NCBI GenBank assembly: GCA_965247255.1
Contig: CBDFGS010000010.1
Coordinates: 1 to 64,000 of the forward strand
Source of the DNA: CBDFGS01 sp965247255
GTDB taxonomy: Bacteria > Chloroflexota > Dehalococcoidia > Lucifugimonadales > CAUZJF01
Length of the DNA stretch: 64,000 nt
Direction: 5' to 3'
Shown: piece after piece, positions 8,295 through 15,385 of the stretch
Position numbering within the stretch: the stretch's first letter is position 1
Layout: each line of letters begins with the position of its first letter
Notes under the pieces: generated by a model
What the model was told of the DNA's origin: nothing
Database searches by the model: none
Seen by the model: only the letters and a program-made list of their open reading frames with translations
Made by a program: the position numbers and the translations under genes

Positions 8295-9184
8295 GCTGCC
8301 ACCTCCTGCTTCTTCTGGGCGAGGACCGCGTCGACGATCCGGCACGCCACAGCAAGGTTGGTACGCTCCTCGGGGGCCTCGGTCTGCCAGTCGTCAACGG
8401 TCTGGCCGTCGAGGGTCTGCTGGACACGCTCAGCCGAGAGGCCGATGTGCTCGATGATCTGGTCCAACTTCTGTCGCCCCATCGTCGCGACGTCGGGGTC
8501 GCCGCTGTTCGATAGGCGCTTTTGCCAAGCCTTGGCGCGGCTCGCTACCTCTCCCTGGGTCGGCGGTGTCTTGTCGTCGATAATCTCGCCCGTCTCCTCG
8601 TCAACGACAGTTTTGGCTTCTCGTGCCGCAACCTGACCGTCGGGCAACTCCTCCAAGTCGTCGTGCATATCCACCACCTGCGCATCAGGTATGGAGCCGG
8701 TCTCTGATTCGTCCAGCCACCCCAGACCACAAATGGAGAGCGTCACTCGCCGCTTGGCCTTGGTCTCGGCCTTCATGATCGCGTTCGCCCGCGCCTCTCC
8801 CTTCACCTCATTCCCCAGGGGCACCGCGCCCGTGGCCGAGTCAGTCCGGCCCTCCCTGTCTATGGCTGTGGCTATCACCGTGTACACCGCGGCATCTTTG
8901 TCGAACGTCGCCGCCAGCCCGGTGATGCTGATCCCGCGCTGGGCTCGTAGCTGCTCGGTACAGTCCTTCGCGGCGTACAGGGTCAGCTTGCCGTTGAGCC
9001 GGATGTACTGGAACGGTCGGGTGAATGGATTGACCCCCACCGACTCGCACACCCGCTTGTAGTAGGCGACGCGGTCCTGCGCCGACAGCTTGTCCAGGTC
9101 CCCGTTTATCACCACCTGTTCCATCACGGCGGCGCTCACAGGGGTCACCCCCTGGGTCGCCACTGCTGGTGTCTGGCTGGTCAT
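8291..9184 (-). CDS. Phage recombination/single-strand-annealing-type protein (297 aa)
   Basis: The core (about 30-185) has RVAYYKRVCESVGVNPFTRP, LNGKLTLYAAKDCTEQLRA, a VYTVIATAIDREGR strand pair and KAETKAKRRVTLSICGLG, a widespread phage protein family usually encoded next to a RecB-like nuclease. The C-terminal 100 residues are variable and acidic. The genomic pairing with the nuclease downstream supports a RecT/Rad52-like annealing role; family membership beyond this is inference. ATG at 9182-9184 was chosen because upstream codons read through non-protein-like sequence. Confidence 0.75.
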   Translation of the reverse strand: MTSQTPAVATQGVTPVSAAVMEQVVINGDLDKLSAQDRVAYYKRVCESVGVNPFTRPFQYIRLNGKLTLYAAKDCTEQLRAQRGISITGLAATFDKDAAVYTVIATAIDREGRTDSATGAVPLGNEVKGEARANAIMKAETKAKRRVTLSICGLGWLDESETGSIPDAQVVDMHDDLEELPDGQVAAREAKTVVDEETGEIIDDKTPPTQGEVASRAKAWQKRLSNSGDPDVATMGRQKLDQIIEHIGLSAERVQQTLDGQTVDDWQTEAPEERTNLAVACRIVDAVLAQKKQEVAA

Positions 9185-9197
9185 TTGCGATTCCTTC

Positions 9198-9425
9198 CTA
9201 AAGCTCAGTTCGTCGTGATAAGCCTGTAGCCTTCTCCCGGACCACCCTGATGTGCTGGCAATCAAGGCGCGTGTTGGCATGGTTCGCCCCGTGGACCTCA
9301 CACACCCAGGCGTTATTGCGCTCGTAGTGGTGAACCACAACACCCTCAACAGATGGCCGCCCTGGCTCATGCACCAGATAGGCACCATGTGAACCGGGTG
9401 TTACTGCTAGTTCAGTAGTCGGCAT
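9198..9425 (-). CDS. Small His/Cys protein (75 aa)
   Basis: Contains VVHHYERNNAWVCEVHG and TRLDCQHIRVVRE, a Cys/His pattern that could bind zinc, but the CxC expected of SWIM fingers is not present. A good AGGAG site precedes the ATG. Same orientation and tight spacing as its neighbours. Function unknown. Confidence 0.55.
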   Translation of the reverse strand: MPTTELAVTPGSHGAYLVHEPGRPSVEGVVVHHYERNNAWVCEVHGANHANTRLDCQHIRVVREKATGLSRRTEL

Positions 9426-9452
9426 CCTCTCACTCCTTTGCTAGTAGGTGTG

Positions 9453-9626
9453 TCAGTCCGCCGCCGCTCGATCTTGGACGAGCTCGTAGTGCTCCGCCCT
9501 GAGAGCCCGCCTGTACTTGTCTAACCGCGACAGGGCGACCTCTCGGCGCTCATCCAGCCTGGCCAGCTCCTGCAGCTCGAAGGTGATCTTCGCTTCTAGG
9601 GTGGCCTGGTAGTCGATGGCCTTCAT
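9453..9626 (-). CDS. Short coiled-coil protein (57 aa)
   Basis: A short reading frame starting two bases after the preceding stop (TAGATG) with GGAGGGG upstream. The product is one continuous charged helix (LEAKITFELQELARLDERRE and so on), strongly coiled-coil-like. No enzymatic motif. Included because of the coupled start, good ribosome-binding site and protein-like codon use. Confidence 0.6.
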   Translation of the reverse strand: MKAIDYQATLEAKITFELQELARLDERREVALSRLDKYRRALRAEHYELVQDRAAAD

Positions 9627-10316
9627 CTACCCCTCCTCCCCCGCCACCAACCGCGCCAACAGCCCAACAGGGTCGTACCGCTCCCAGGCGGCGGCAAAGG
9701 CGTCGGCAAAGGCGGCGCCCCCGGCGGCGGCCATGGCGGCGGTCCCGGCGGCGGCCATGGCGGCGTCCCCGGCGGCGGCCATGGCGGCGGTCCAGGCGGC
9801 GTCCCTGGCGGCGGCCATGGCGGCGGCCCCGGCGGCGTCCCTGGCGGCGGTCCCGGCGGCGTCCCAGGCGGCGGTCCCGGCGGCAAAGGCGGCGGCGGCT
9901 AGAGCAGCCTCAGGAGACTTCTCCACGCACATCGTCCGCCACTCGGCGCCGAAGCCGCCCTGATCCGCTACGCTCTGTAAATCGGGGAGCACCGCCCCCC
10001 ACATCCAATCCATGACCAGAGCTAGCCGCTCCTCCTCCCTCTCACGGCCCGTGCCAGCAGCCATCGGCAGCAAACGCTTCCACCCCGACGAGTTGCGCAT
10101 CTCCGAGGGCATCTCATCCTGGACTATCATCATCCATTGACCGATAACCTTGGACATACACATCGGGATGGTGTCCGTCAGCTCCGCAGTAAGCGCGAGG
10201 TTGATCGCCGCGACTGAGCAGGCCGACTCCTCCGTCCCGATGCCCTCGGCCACCTCGTGTGACGCGAGATAGTCCCGTAACCGTGCGTCCGCCTCCTGCG
10301 TCCATACAGTCGTCAT
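9627..10316 (-). CDS. Phage protein with alanine-rich repeat domain (229 aa)
   Basis: The first 140 residues look like a folded helical domain (WTQEADARLRDYLASHEVAE; later VMDWMWGAVLPDLQSVADQG). Residues about 140-210 are tandem AAx repeats with Gly, Asp, Met or Trp at regular positions, then FAAAWERYDPVGLLARLVAG at the end. Similar alanine-repeat proteins occur in actinobacterial phages. ATG 10314-10316 follows GGGAGGACGGG. Role unknown. Confidence 0.7.
   Translation of the reverse strand: MTTVWTQEADARLRDYLASHEVAEGIGTEESACSVAAINLALTAELTDTIPMCMSKVIGQWMMIVQDEMPSEMRNSSGWKRLLPMAAGTGREREEERLALVMDWMWGAVLPDLQSVADQGGFGAEWRTMCVEKSPEAALAAAAFAAGTAAWDAAGTAARDAAGAAAMAAARDAAWTAAMAAAGDAAMAAAGTAAMAAAGGAAFADAFAAAWERYDPVGLLARLVAGEEG
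9700..9895 (-). repeat. In-frame short tandem repeats encoding AAx units
   Basis: About 200 bases of imperfect 15- to 30-base repeats built from GCGGCGGYC and GCGGCC units encode the alanine-rich part of the surrounding gene. The repeats keep the reading frame. Such tracts expand and contract easily. Confidence 0.85.
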
Positions 10317-10406
10317 AACCCGTCCTCCCTCTCCGCTTGTGTCAACCGTTGTGACCACTACTTTTCCTCCTCCTCCGCTGTTATCCTCTGCCTCAGTGGT
10401 GCGAGA

Positions 10407-10453
10407 CGGCTGCGGTGAACAGCCGCCCCGCGTTCCCCTGAGTGAGCAGGAGG
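10407..10453 (+). promoter_or_regulatory. Hairpin leader, copy 1, upstream of plus-strand gene
   Basis: CGGCTG and CAGCCG form a stem, followed by CCCGCGTTCCCCTGAGTGAG and the AGGAGG ribosome-binding site. The same arrangement, with nearly the same bases, recurs at 11821-11871 before the only other plus-strand gene in this operon. It may be a terminator-like or regulatory leader carried with these genes. Confidence 0.6.
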
Positions 10454-10462
10454 TTTGAATCC

Positions 10463-10729
10463 GTGTCAGTCAATGGTGACTCCGAAATCATGAGCATTAG
10501 TCTTGAAGAGTTGGGCGTTTACCTGAGCATCGTTGCCAGAGCCATCCGACGGCTCGACGAAAGACACGGGGCAGGCGCAAGAGAGGCGTTCCTGAATGAC
10601 CTTGCACCGGCCTTGGAGATGGAGCTGCGTCTTTCAATGCCCGGTCCAGCAGTGCAACTGCTTCTAGCTGATATGAACGCAATGTTAGTTCGGCTGGTTG
10701 AGATGATTCCCCCGGCTGAAGACCTTTAG
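10463..10729 (+). CDS. Hypothetical plus-strand gene inside the minus-strand operon (88 aa)
   Basis: GTG start at 10463 lies nine bases after GCAGGAGG. The product is all-helical (ISLEELGVYLSIVARAIRRL, EAFLNDLAPALEMELRLSM) and acidic at the end. It is opposite in direction to its neighbours and behind a leader shared with the gene at 11880, the layout of a phage moron (an independently expressed inserted gene). Function unknown. Confidence 0.6.
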   Translation: MSVNGDSEIMSISLEELGVYLSIVARAIRRLDERHGAGAREAFLNDLAPALEMELRLSMPGPAVQLLLADMNAMLVRLVEMIPPAEDL

Positions 10730-11017
10730 TCATGCCCTCTCCTCCTGTCTGCGGTACTCGTTGATGTCGATGCCGGCCTCCCGGTAAACCGCGACCGCCA
10801 ACATATGCTTGCACCAGCCCTTGTGCAGGTCCCGCCTGAACCGGGCGTCCGGGCACGTGCAGTGGCCGTTGACCAGGTAGTGACCGTCGCTGCCAGTCAC
10901 GATGTGATGGCCGTCCAGGTCCAGCACCGGGGACACTTGCGCGACGATCTCTCGTGCCTTCTCCAAGCGTTCGGCCAGAGCTTCTATCTGAGTTATCGGC
11001 GTGACCTTCATGGTCAT
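10730..11017 (-). CDS. SWIM zinc-finger-like protein with HTH-type tail (95 aa)
   Basis: YLVNGHCTCPDARF followed by GWCKHMLAV is the CxC...CxH pattern of a SWIM zinc finger (nucleic-acid or protein binding). The C-terminus AGIDINEYRRQEERA copies the tail of an HTH protein encoded at 12563. ATG 11015-11017 overlaps the previous stop (ATGA). The stop lies directly against the stop of the plus-strand gene. Confidence 0.75.
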   Translation of the reverse strand: MTMKVTPITQIEALAERLEKAREIVAQVSPVLDLDGHHIVTGSDGHYLVNGHCTCPDARFRRDLHKGWCKHMLAVAVYREAGIDINEYRRQEERA

Positions 11018-11091
11018 CCCTCCCCCTCCGCCAGCACCCGCTCTGTGGCCTCCTGAGCCGCTCGCTCAGCGCTGTCTAGCTGGACGTTCAT
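11014..11091 (-). CDS. Very short peptide gene (25 aa)
   Basis: ATG 11089-11091 overlaps the previous stop and the TGA overlaps the next ATG, so it fits exactly between two genes. The peptide is a single charged helix (LDSAERAAQEATERVLAEGE). Either a genuine mini-gene or a spacer that couples translation. Confidence 0.45.
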   Translation of the reverse strand: MNVQLDSAERAAQEATERVLAEGEG

Positions 11092-11258
11092 GCTGCGGCC
11101 TCCCTGTTTGCCCGACGAAGGTCCGGCGATATCCCAACGTGCGAGCGGCATATGGGACCCTTGCCCCTCAGCAGCACCCAGTCCGACGTCGCCGCGCCGC
11201 ACTTGACGCAGTGGCGCAGATGCTCCGGTATCCGTCCGTAGCCCCTGCCGATCCTCAT
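11088..11258 (-). CDS. Mini zinc-binding protein (56 aa)
   Basis: HCVKCGAATSDWVLL and PICRSHVGI give a CxxC...CxxH zinc-ribbon-like site. ATG 11256-11258 overlaps the stop of the gene before it, and its own TGA overlaps the next ATG. Family not recognised. It belongs to the run of small Cys-rich genes in this operon. Confidence 0.6.
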   Translation of the reverse strand: MRIGRGYGRIPEHLRHCVKCGAATSDWVLLRGKGPICRSHVGISPDLRRANREAAA

Positions 11259-11524
11259 GCCGACCTGCTTGCCGCACAGTCGGTGCAGGCGTAGGCTAGG
11301 ATGCTCGTCCCATCCACGCGCCGCACCGGGTACCAGCCTGGATGTGGGCAGTCAGAGTTGGCCGAGGATATCTGCTCAGTGGTGTCCTGCTGGTCGATTC
11401 GCTCAAACACCCTGTCCAGGTCGCGCTGAAGGACATCTGTGATGCGCCAGTCGTTCGTCCGCCGGCTGTGCGCCCGGACCTGGTGGCCGTTCCGCGTGTG
11501 CGATCTGACAGCCGTGTAGCTCAT
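11255..11524 (-). CDS. Hypothetical protein with C-terminal Cys pair (89 aa)
   Basis: The N-terminal part is basic (RSHTRNGHQVRAHSRRTNDW), the middle helical, and the end carries SDCPHPGWYPVRRV and YACTDCAA, a split zinc-ribbon. ATG 11522-11524 overlaps the AlpA-like gene stop. Function unknown. Confidence 0.6.
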   Translation of the reverse strand: MSYTAVRSHTRNGHQVRAHSRRTNDWRITDVLQRDLDRVFERIDQQDTTEQISSANSDCPHPGWYPVRRVDGTSILAYACTDCAASRSA

Positions 11525-11748
11525 CGACGCGCCTCCTCCGCTCGCCCTGGGCTTTCGGGAACGGTGTGTGGGCGGGAGGCCAGCCACTCCTCCACCTCGT
11601 CAGAGTGCCATCTGGCTGCCCGCACGCCGACCCGCACAGAACGAGGAAACTCGCCGCTCGAGATCATCCGGTAGATCGTCGCGCTGGACAGGCTAACGAG
11701 CCCAACTACTTCTTTCAGCTTCAGAGTCCGCTTTTCAATAACGCTCAT
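11521..11748 (-). CDS. AlpA/excisionase-type HTH protein (75 aa)
   Basis: LKEVVGLVSLSSATIYRMIS then GEFPRSVRVGVRAARWHSDE and VEEWLASR is the standard AlpA/MerR-like winged-helix pattern of phage regulators and excisionases. ATG 11746-11748 follows GGAGGAAGC. It would bind DNA and either regulate early genes or assist excision; no integrase is visible here to decide. Confidence 0.8.
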   Translation of the reverse strand: MSVIEKRTLKLKEVVGLVSLSSATIYRMISSGEFPRSVRVGVRAARWHSDEVEEWLASRPHTVPESPGRAEEARR

Positions 11749-11810
11749 GCTTCCTCCTCCCGAACCGCCGGACGCCGGTACTCGTCGATGTCGATGCTGA
11801 CTGATAGAAT
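11745..11810 (-). pseudogene. Truncated gene tail (SIDIDEYRRPAVR)
   Basis: Minus-strand codons ending in SVSIDIDEYRRPAVREEEA-stop overlap the AlpA gene start as ATGA. They match the C-terminal tail of the HTH protein at 12563, but upstream the frame runs straight into the leader of the plus-strand gene, so its N-terminal part is missing. It looks like the end of an HTH gene cut off by insertion of the plus-strand cassette. Confidence 0.5.
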
Positions 11811-11820
11811 CAAGGTGTGC

Positions 11821-11871
11821 GGGGCGGCTGCCACAAACAGCCGCCCCGCGTCCCCCTGAGTAAGCAGGAGG
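11821..11871 (+). promoter_or_regulatory. Hairpin leader, copy 2
   Basis: GGGGCGGCTG and CAGCCGCCCC form a perfect 10-bp stem with a 7-base loop, followed by CGCGTCCCCCTGAGTAAGC and AGGAGG. It matches 10407-10453. A TAGAAT box about 15 bases upstream is a possible minus-10 element, suggesting a dedicated promoter. Confidence 0.6.
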
Positions 11872-11879
11872 CAAGGTTG

Positions 11880-12380
11880 ATGGATCCCAGCTTCTGGGAG
11901 GTCGTGACCGCCGTTGGTGTGATTGCGACTGCTCTGGTGACCGCCGTGTTCGGGTACCTCAGACGCCGCGATACAGCCGTGTATAACCTTCCCGTGCCGT
12001 CTGTGAAATACGGTAGGTCGACGGCCGGGACATCGTGGATAGAATTCAAGCTGACGGAGGCACCCGGACGGCCTGCGTGGGTCGTAACAGTAGCTGCCAT
12101 CCATAGGAATTGGCGTCGTCGCAGGTATCTCACCCTGGCGTGCCGGCCAATCATAGACAACCGCCGTTTCATAGAGTACGAAGCCCTCGGTGAGTGGCAG
12201 CGAGTTGCCTATTTCAAACCAAGCTCCAAGGAGGGCGTTATCATGGTTCATTCGGATGCCCCCGACTGCTTCATTTCGTTGAAAGTTGCCCTTGTCTCTC
12301 GACCCAAGACCAATAGCCACGTGCTTATCCCACATACAAAACGAGAGGTTGATGGCCCCAATGCGGGCCACTGGAGATGA
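11880..12380 (+). CDS. Membrane-anchored protein, plus-strand insert (166 aa)
   Basis: ATG at 11880 follows GCAGGAGGCAAGGTTG. Residues about 5-25 (FWEVVTAVGVIATALVTAVF) form one transmembrane helix with a basic stop-transfer LRRRD, and the rest is a beta-rich soluble domain with no recognised family. It is convergent with the small membrane gene at 12390. A prophage-encoded membrane protein expressed from its own leader could act in superinfection exclusion; this is speculation. Confidence 0.65.
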   Translation: MDPSFWEVVTAVGVIATALVTAVFGYLRRRDTAVYNLPVPSVKYGRSTAGTSWIEFKLTEAPGRPAWVVTVAAIHRNWRRRRYLTLACRPIIDNRRFIEYEALGEWQRVAYFKPSSKEGVIMVHSDAPDCFISLKVALVSRPKTNSHVLIPHTKREVDGPNAGHWR

Positions 12381-12389
12381 AGGCGACCA

Positions 12390-12566
12390 CTAGAAATTCT
12401 CATCGATTCCTTCTGACGCTTCCGACTGTCGGATCGCGTTCAACATCGCTCTCAGTTCTGCGCCCAATAGCCGAAGCTCGCCCGTAACCTGGTACAGGGT
12501 CCAAGAGTGAAGCAGTAGGCCCGCGCAGGTCACCAGGGCGCAAACTGCTATGAGGGCGGTTATCAC
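12390..12566 (-). CDS. Small one-pass membrane protein (58 aa)
   Basis: GTG at 12564-12566 overlaps the previous stop (GTGA). The first 25 residues (ITALIAVCALVTCAGLLLHS) form a membrane helix and the remainder a short amphipathic helix. It could be a phage membrane effector, but nothing identifies the role. The gene ends 10 bases from the convergent gene. Confidence 0.55.
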   Translation of the reverse strand: MITALIAVCALVTCAGLLLHSWTLYQVTGELRLLGAELRAMLNAIRQSEASEGIDENF

Positions 12567-12790
12567 TCGCCGCCTCCATCCCTCACCGCCGGCCGCCGGT
12601 ACTCGTTGATGTCGATGCCCAACTCATCGCACCAGCGGTAGACTGTGGCATCGCTCACCTCCAGTTCGACGGAAACCAGCATCAGCATGTTGCGGCGGCC
12701 CCTGAACTTGCGGAGTGCACTGAGCACGATGTCCCGTATGTCCTGGTTGCGCTGGGCCTCTAGCTTTTCCTGGGTTGGTGATTTGAACAT
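12563..12790 (-). CDS. HTH regulator, first gene of the early operon (75 aa)
   Basis: VSVELEVSDATVYRWCDELG is a helix-turn-helix and is followed by IDINEYRRPAVRDGGGE, the tail also found in two other frames nearby. The start ATG 12788-12790 (MFKSPTQ) is preferred; an upstream extension would cover the operator region. It is divergent from the LexA-like repressor, the position of a Cro-like protein. Confidence 0.65.
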   Translation of the reverse strand: MFKSPTQEKLEAQRNQDIRDIVLSALRKFRGRRNMLMLVSVELEVSDATVYRWCDELGIDINEYRRPAVRDGGGE

Positions 12791-12872
12791 TTGCCTAGAG
12801 TCCTCTCTTGTTGCCACTGGATACAGATATTGTAGCCTTTGGTTATAGCATCTGTCAAGGGAGGAGGACACA
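12791..12872. promoter_or_regulatory. Divergent control region with inverted repeat
   Basis: Between the two divergent regulators, ACAGAT (12823-12828) and ATCTGT (12850-12855) face each other, with ATTGTAG and TTATAGC between them, a likely operator for the repressor or HTH protein. A GGGAGGAGG ribosome-binding site precedes the repressor ATG. Confidence 0.55.
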
Positions 12873-13709
12873 ATGATACAAATCATGCGAAAAGGTACAG
12901 TGGTTCCGAGCAGGTTGAGCTTGGCCCGTCGAGAGGCGGGCCTGACTCAAGAAGAATCAGCGGAGCAAGCTGGGCTGACGCGAGTTACGATAGCCCGATA
13001 CGAGACCGGACATAGGGCTCCGTCTGAGTTGGCCCTCAATATGCTTGCCACTATCTACGGCAAGCCCGTCGAGTCGTTCTACGGTGAGGAAGACGAACCA
13101 CAAGGGGAAAGTGGCCGTGTCAAAGCGCCAGAGTCCGCAGCCCAATCCGAGCCCGATGCGTTGGGCGTCATCGGTTCCCTGGCTCAAGTCCGACAGGAGT
13201 TCAGCACCCGCTTCGACAGGCTTGAGACCTACATCCGCGCCCAGGCCCCAGTCCAGGCCATCGGCGAGTCTAGGGCAAACTATGACACCAGCAACTACGA
13301 TCCGTCGGACAGAAGCCCGGTACGGCTGTTGGAATTCGCTTCGGCAGCGGGCGTAGGCGCGGAGGTCTACGACGAGACACCAATCGGGCTTCTGTGGTTC
13401 CGCAACGACTGGCTGAAACGCCACTCCATCGACCCGGAGCAAAGCAACATCATCAGCGTCCGAGGTGAGTCAATGGAGCCGACGCTACCCGATGGGTGCT
13501 CCATCCTGGTAGACCGTAAGCGCAGAGAGCCACAAGATGGGCGAATCTACGTGATGCGTACCGAGGAGAGCCTAGTGGTCAAGCGTGTCGGGAAGGATAC
13601 TGAGGGAAATTGGCAGATCGAGAGTGATAATGAAGATTGGGGAGTTGTGCCCTGGTCCAACGCCACCGAGATCATCGGCGAGGTGCGCTGGTTAGGAAGG
13701 ACGTTCTAA
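12873..13709 (+). CDS. LexA/CI-type repressor, XRE plus S24 peptidase (278 aa)
   Basis: XRE helix-turn-helix at about 15-65 (RREAGLTQEESAEQAGLTRV). A linker leads to the S24 domain with a potential AG cleavage site (SAAGVG, about 158-162), catalytic Ser200 in RGESMEPT and Lys237 in LVVKRVG. The family represses early genes and is cleaved in response to RecA filaments. The stop overlaps the next ATG (TAATG). Diverged copies of the last codons recur three times downstream. Confidence 0.92.
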   Translation: MIQIMRKGTVVPSRLSLARREAGLTQEESAEQAGLTRVTIARYETGHRAPSELALNMLATIYGKPVESFYGEEDEPQGESGRVKAPESAAQSEPDALGVIGSLAQVRQEFSTRFDRLETYIRAQAPVQAIGESRANYDTSNYDPSDRSPVRLLEFASAAGVGAEVYDETPIGLLWFRNDWLKRHSIDPEQSNIISVRGESMEPTLPDGCSILVDRKRREPQDGRIYVMRTEESLVVKRVGKDTEGNWQIESDNEDWGVVPWSNATEIIGEVRWLGRTF

Positions 13710-13711
13710 TG
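13651..13711 (+). repeat. Repressor 3'-end repeat, copy A (intact gene)
   Basis: The end of the repressor gene: CCCTGGTCCAACGCCACC, then GAGATCATCGGCGAGGTGCG, CTGG and AGGACGTTCTAATG. It encodes TEIIGEVRWLGRTF-stop. This is the reference for copies B, C and D. Confidence 0.85.
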
Positions 13712-14842
13712 GATTTCATAGACGAGGTACGTACCCGCTCCGGTCGGTTCGCCAAGCGCACTGAACACCTGGATACCGAGGAGGCCACGAAGAGTGCGCT
13801 TGTCCTCCCGTTCATTCAGATGCTCGGCTACGAGATATTCGACCCCACCGAAGTTGTGCCGGAGTTCACCGCTGATGTAGGGCTCAAGAAGGGCGAGAAG
13901 GTTGATTACGCCCTCATTCAGGACGGAAAGCCTATCGTCCTCATCGAGTGCAAGCGCTTCGGTAGCAACCTTGACGATGCGGATGTATCTCAGCTTCTCC
14001 GCTACTTTACCAACACGGACGCCCGCTTTGGCATCCTGACGGACGGGGTCGTGTATCGATTCTTCTCCGATCTGGACCAGCCAAACGTCATGGACCCGAA
14101 GCCGTTCTTCGAGTTCAATATGCTTAACTTCACCGAACCCCAGATCGAAGAGCTAAAGAGGTTTACCAAGTCAGCCTTCAGTATGAGTGAGGTCGTTGAC
14201 GCGGCTCGGGAGCTCCACTATACGAACGAGATCAAGCGGGTATTGACAGAAGAGATCACTGAGCCATCCCAGGAGTTTGTTCGTTTCATCACTAAGCGGG
14301 TCTACCAGGGCAGTGTGACCAAGACGGTGCGTGAGCAGTTCGGAGCACTTACGCAACAGGCGTTTACGCAACTCGTCAACGACCGTATCAGCGTCCGCCT
14401 AAAGTCTGCGCTGGAACGGGAGGAGGGGCGAGCCGACTCACATGAAGAGAGCCCGGACCAGCAGGAAGCGGAGGAGCCCGAGTTCGTGCTCGCTGAAGTG
14501 GAGGCCCTGAATATCATCAAGGCCATCGTCAGGGATGTGGTGGATGTGCGTCGCATCGCGCTGCGACACGCCAAGAGTTATTCCAGTGTGGTGCTTCATG
14601 CCGACACTCTGAGGAACGATTATGGGCTCGTGTTGTGCCGGTTGCTAGTTAGAACCCCAAGTTTGAGGCTCGGCCTACTCAATGAAGGGAAGCAAGAAGA
14701 GCGAGTACACCTTGATGACCTGGATAACCTCTTTGACTATGCTGACCAGCTGCGAGCCACTGTCGCAGCCTATACTTCTGAGGAGAGGGATGCAGACACT
14801 GCCCAATCTGATGAGGCCATGTCTGCGGAGGAGTCGTCTTAA
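13709..14842 (+). CDS. HsdR_N-like PD-(D/E)XK protein (377 aa)
   Basis: Residues about 20-130 match the type I restriction R-subunit N-terminal nuclease fold: LVLPFIQMLGYEIFDPTEVV, then KVDYALIQDGKPIVLIECK with the D...ExK triad. The rest is helical, without the helicase motor of HsdR. Such stand-alone proteins occur in phages and defence regions. ATG overlaps the repressor stop (TAATG), so it is co-translated with it; the in-frame extension upstream is repressor sequence. Possible roles: defence effector or recombination nuclease. Confidence 0.75.
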   Translation: MDFIDEVRTRSGRFAKRTEHLDTEEATKSALVLPFIQMLGYEIFDPTEVVPEFTADVGLKKGEKVDYALIQDGKPIVLIECKRFGSNLDDADVSQLLRYFTNTDARFGILTDGVVYRFFSDLDQPNVMDPKPFFEFNMLNFTEPQIEELKRFTKSAFSMSEVVDAARELHYTNEIKRVLTEEITEPSQEFVRFITKRVYQGSVTKTVREQFGALTQQAFTQLVNDRISVRLKSALEREEGRADSHEESPDQQEAEEPEFVLAEVEALNIIKAIVRDVVDVRRIALRHAKSYSSVVLHADTLRNDYGLVLCRLLVRTPSLRLGLLNEGKQEERVHLDDLDNLFDYADQLRATVAAYTSEERDADTAQSDEAMSAEESS

Positions 14843-14910
14843 TGCGCACCATCTTAGCAGCCCAGCCTCCTCCTCTTGCTAGCGGCGGTGGCCTGCACGA
14901 CTGAAGCGCC

Positions 14911-14975
14911 CGTGCCCTGGGCCAACGGCCACGGAGATCATCGGCGAGGTGCGGTGGTCCGCGGTGACGCACTAG
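14911..14975 (+). repeat. Repressor 3'-end repeat, copy B
   Basis: GTGCCCTGGGCCAACGGCCA then CGGAGATCATCGGCGAGGTG and CGGTGG repeat the last 45 bases of the repressor, with one extra base that breaks the frame, then a different ending (TCCGCGGTGACGCACTAG). It lies between the HsdR_N-like gene and the next small gene. Confidence 0.8.
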
Positions 14976-14990
14976 GGAGAGGGATGATAT

Positions 14991-15290
14991 ATGGCTGACG
15001 AGAGGCCTAGATGGATGGATGCTATCAGATCGGGATTCGATATAGATGGCGAGGGAAATCTCAAGATTGCGAATCAGGCGCTCGCTGCCTATCAAGCAGC
15101 TCTTGCGTATGCCATTGCAGCCATCGATCCAAGTACGTTCCTTCACCATCTTGAATATGCTCTGGAGGAGCCTGAGCGCAACATGCCGCTTCTCCTGTTA
15201 GATGAGCAAGAGCAACTTGAAAGGCTTCATGGAACGCTTCAGGTGATGGTCGCTTTGTGGAGAACGAGACTGGAGGAGTTGCCATCTTGA
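14991..15290 (+). CDS. Hypothetical helical protein (99 aa)
   Basis: ATG follows GGGAGAGGGATGATAT. The product is helical (QALAAYQAALAYAIAAIDPS; EQEQLERLHGTLQVMVALWR) with no recognised domain. It lies between copies B and C of the repressor tail repeat. Confidence 0.55.
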   Translation: MADERPRWMDAIRSGFDIDGEGNLKIANQALAAYQAALAYAIAAIDPSTFLHHLEYALEEPERNMPLLLLDEQEQLERLHGTLQVMVALWRTRLEELPS

Positions 15291-15335
15291 TAATCTCCGT
15301 CACCCCTGATGTTGGTGACTACAGGATACCACGGG

Positions 15336-15385
15336 ACCGAGATCATCGGCGAGGTGCGCTGGGCGGCAAGGACGTTTTCGTAATG
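15336..15385 (+). repeat. Repressor 3'-end repeat, copy C
   Basis: ACCGAGATCATCGGCGAGGT then GCGCTGGGCGGCAAGGACGT and TTTCGTAATG encode TEIIGEVRWAARTFS-stop. As in copy A, the stop overlaps the ATG of the following gene (TAATG), here the broken zinc-ribbon gene. Confidence 0.8.

Noticed and set aside
11745..12371. 208-aa minus-strand frame opposite the membrane-anchored gene
   Set aside because: Only its last 20 codons are credible (a gene tail); the rest is the reverse of a plus-strand gene with a clear RBS and membrane helix.
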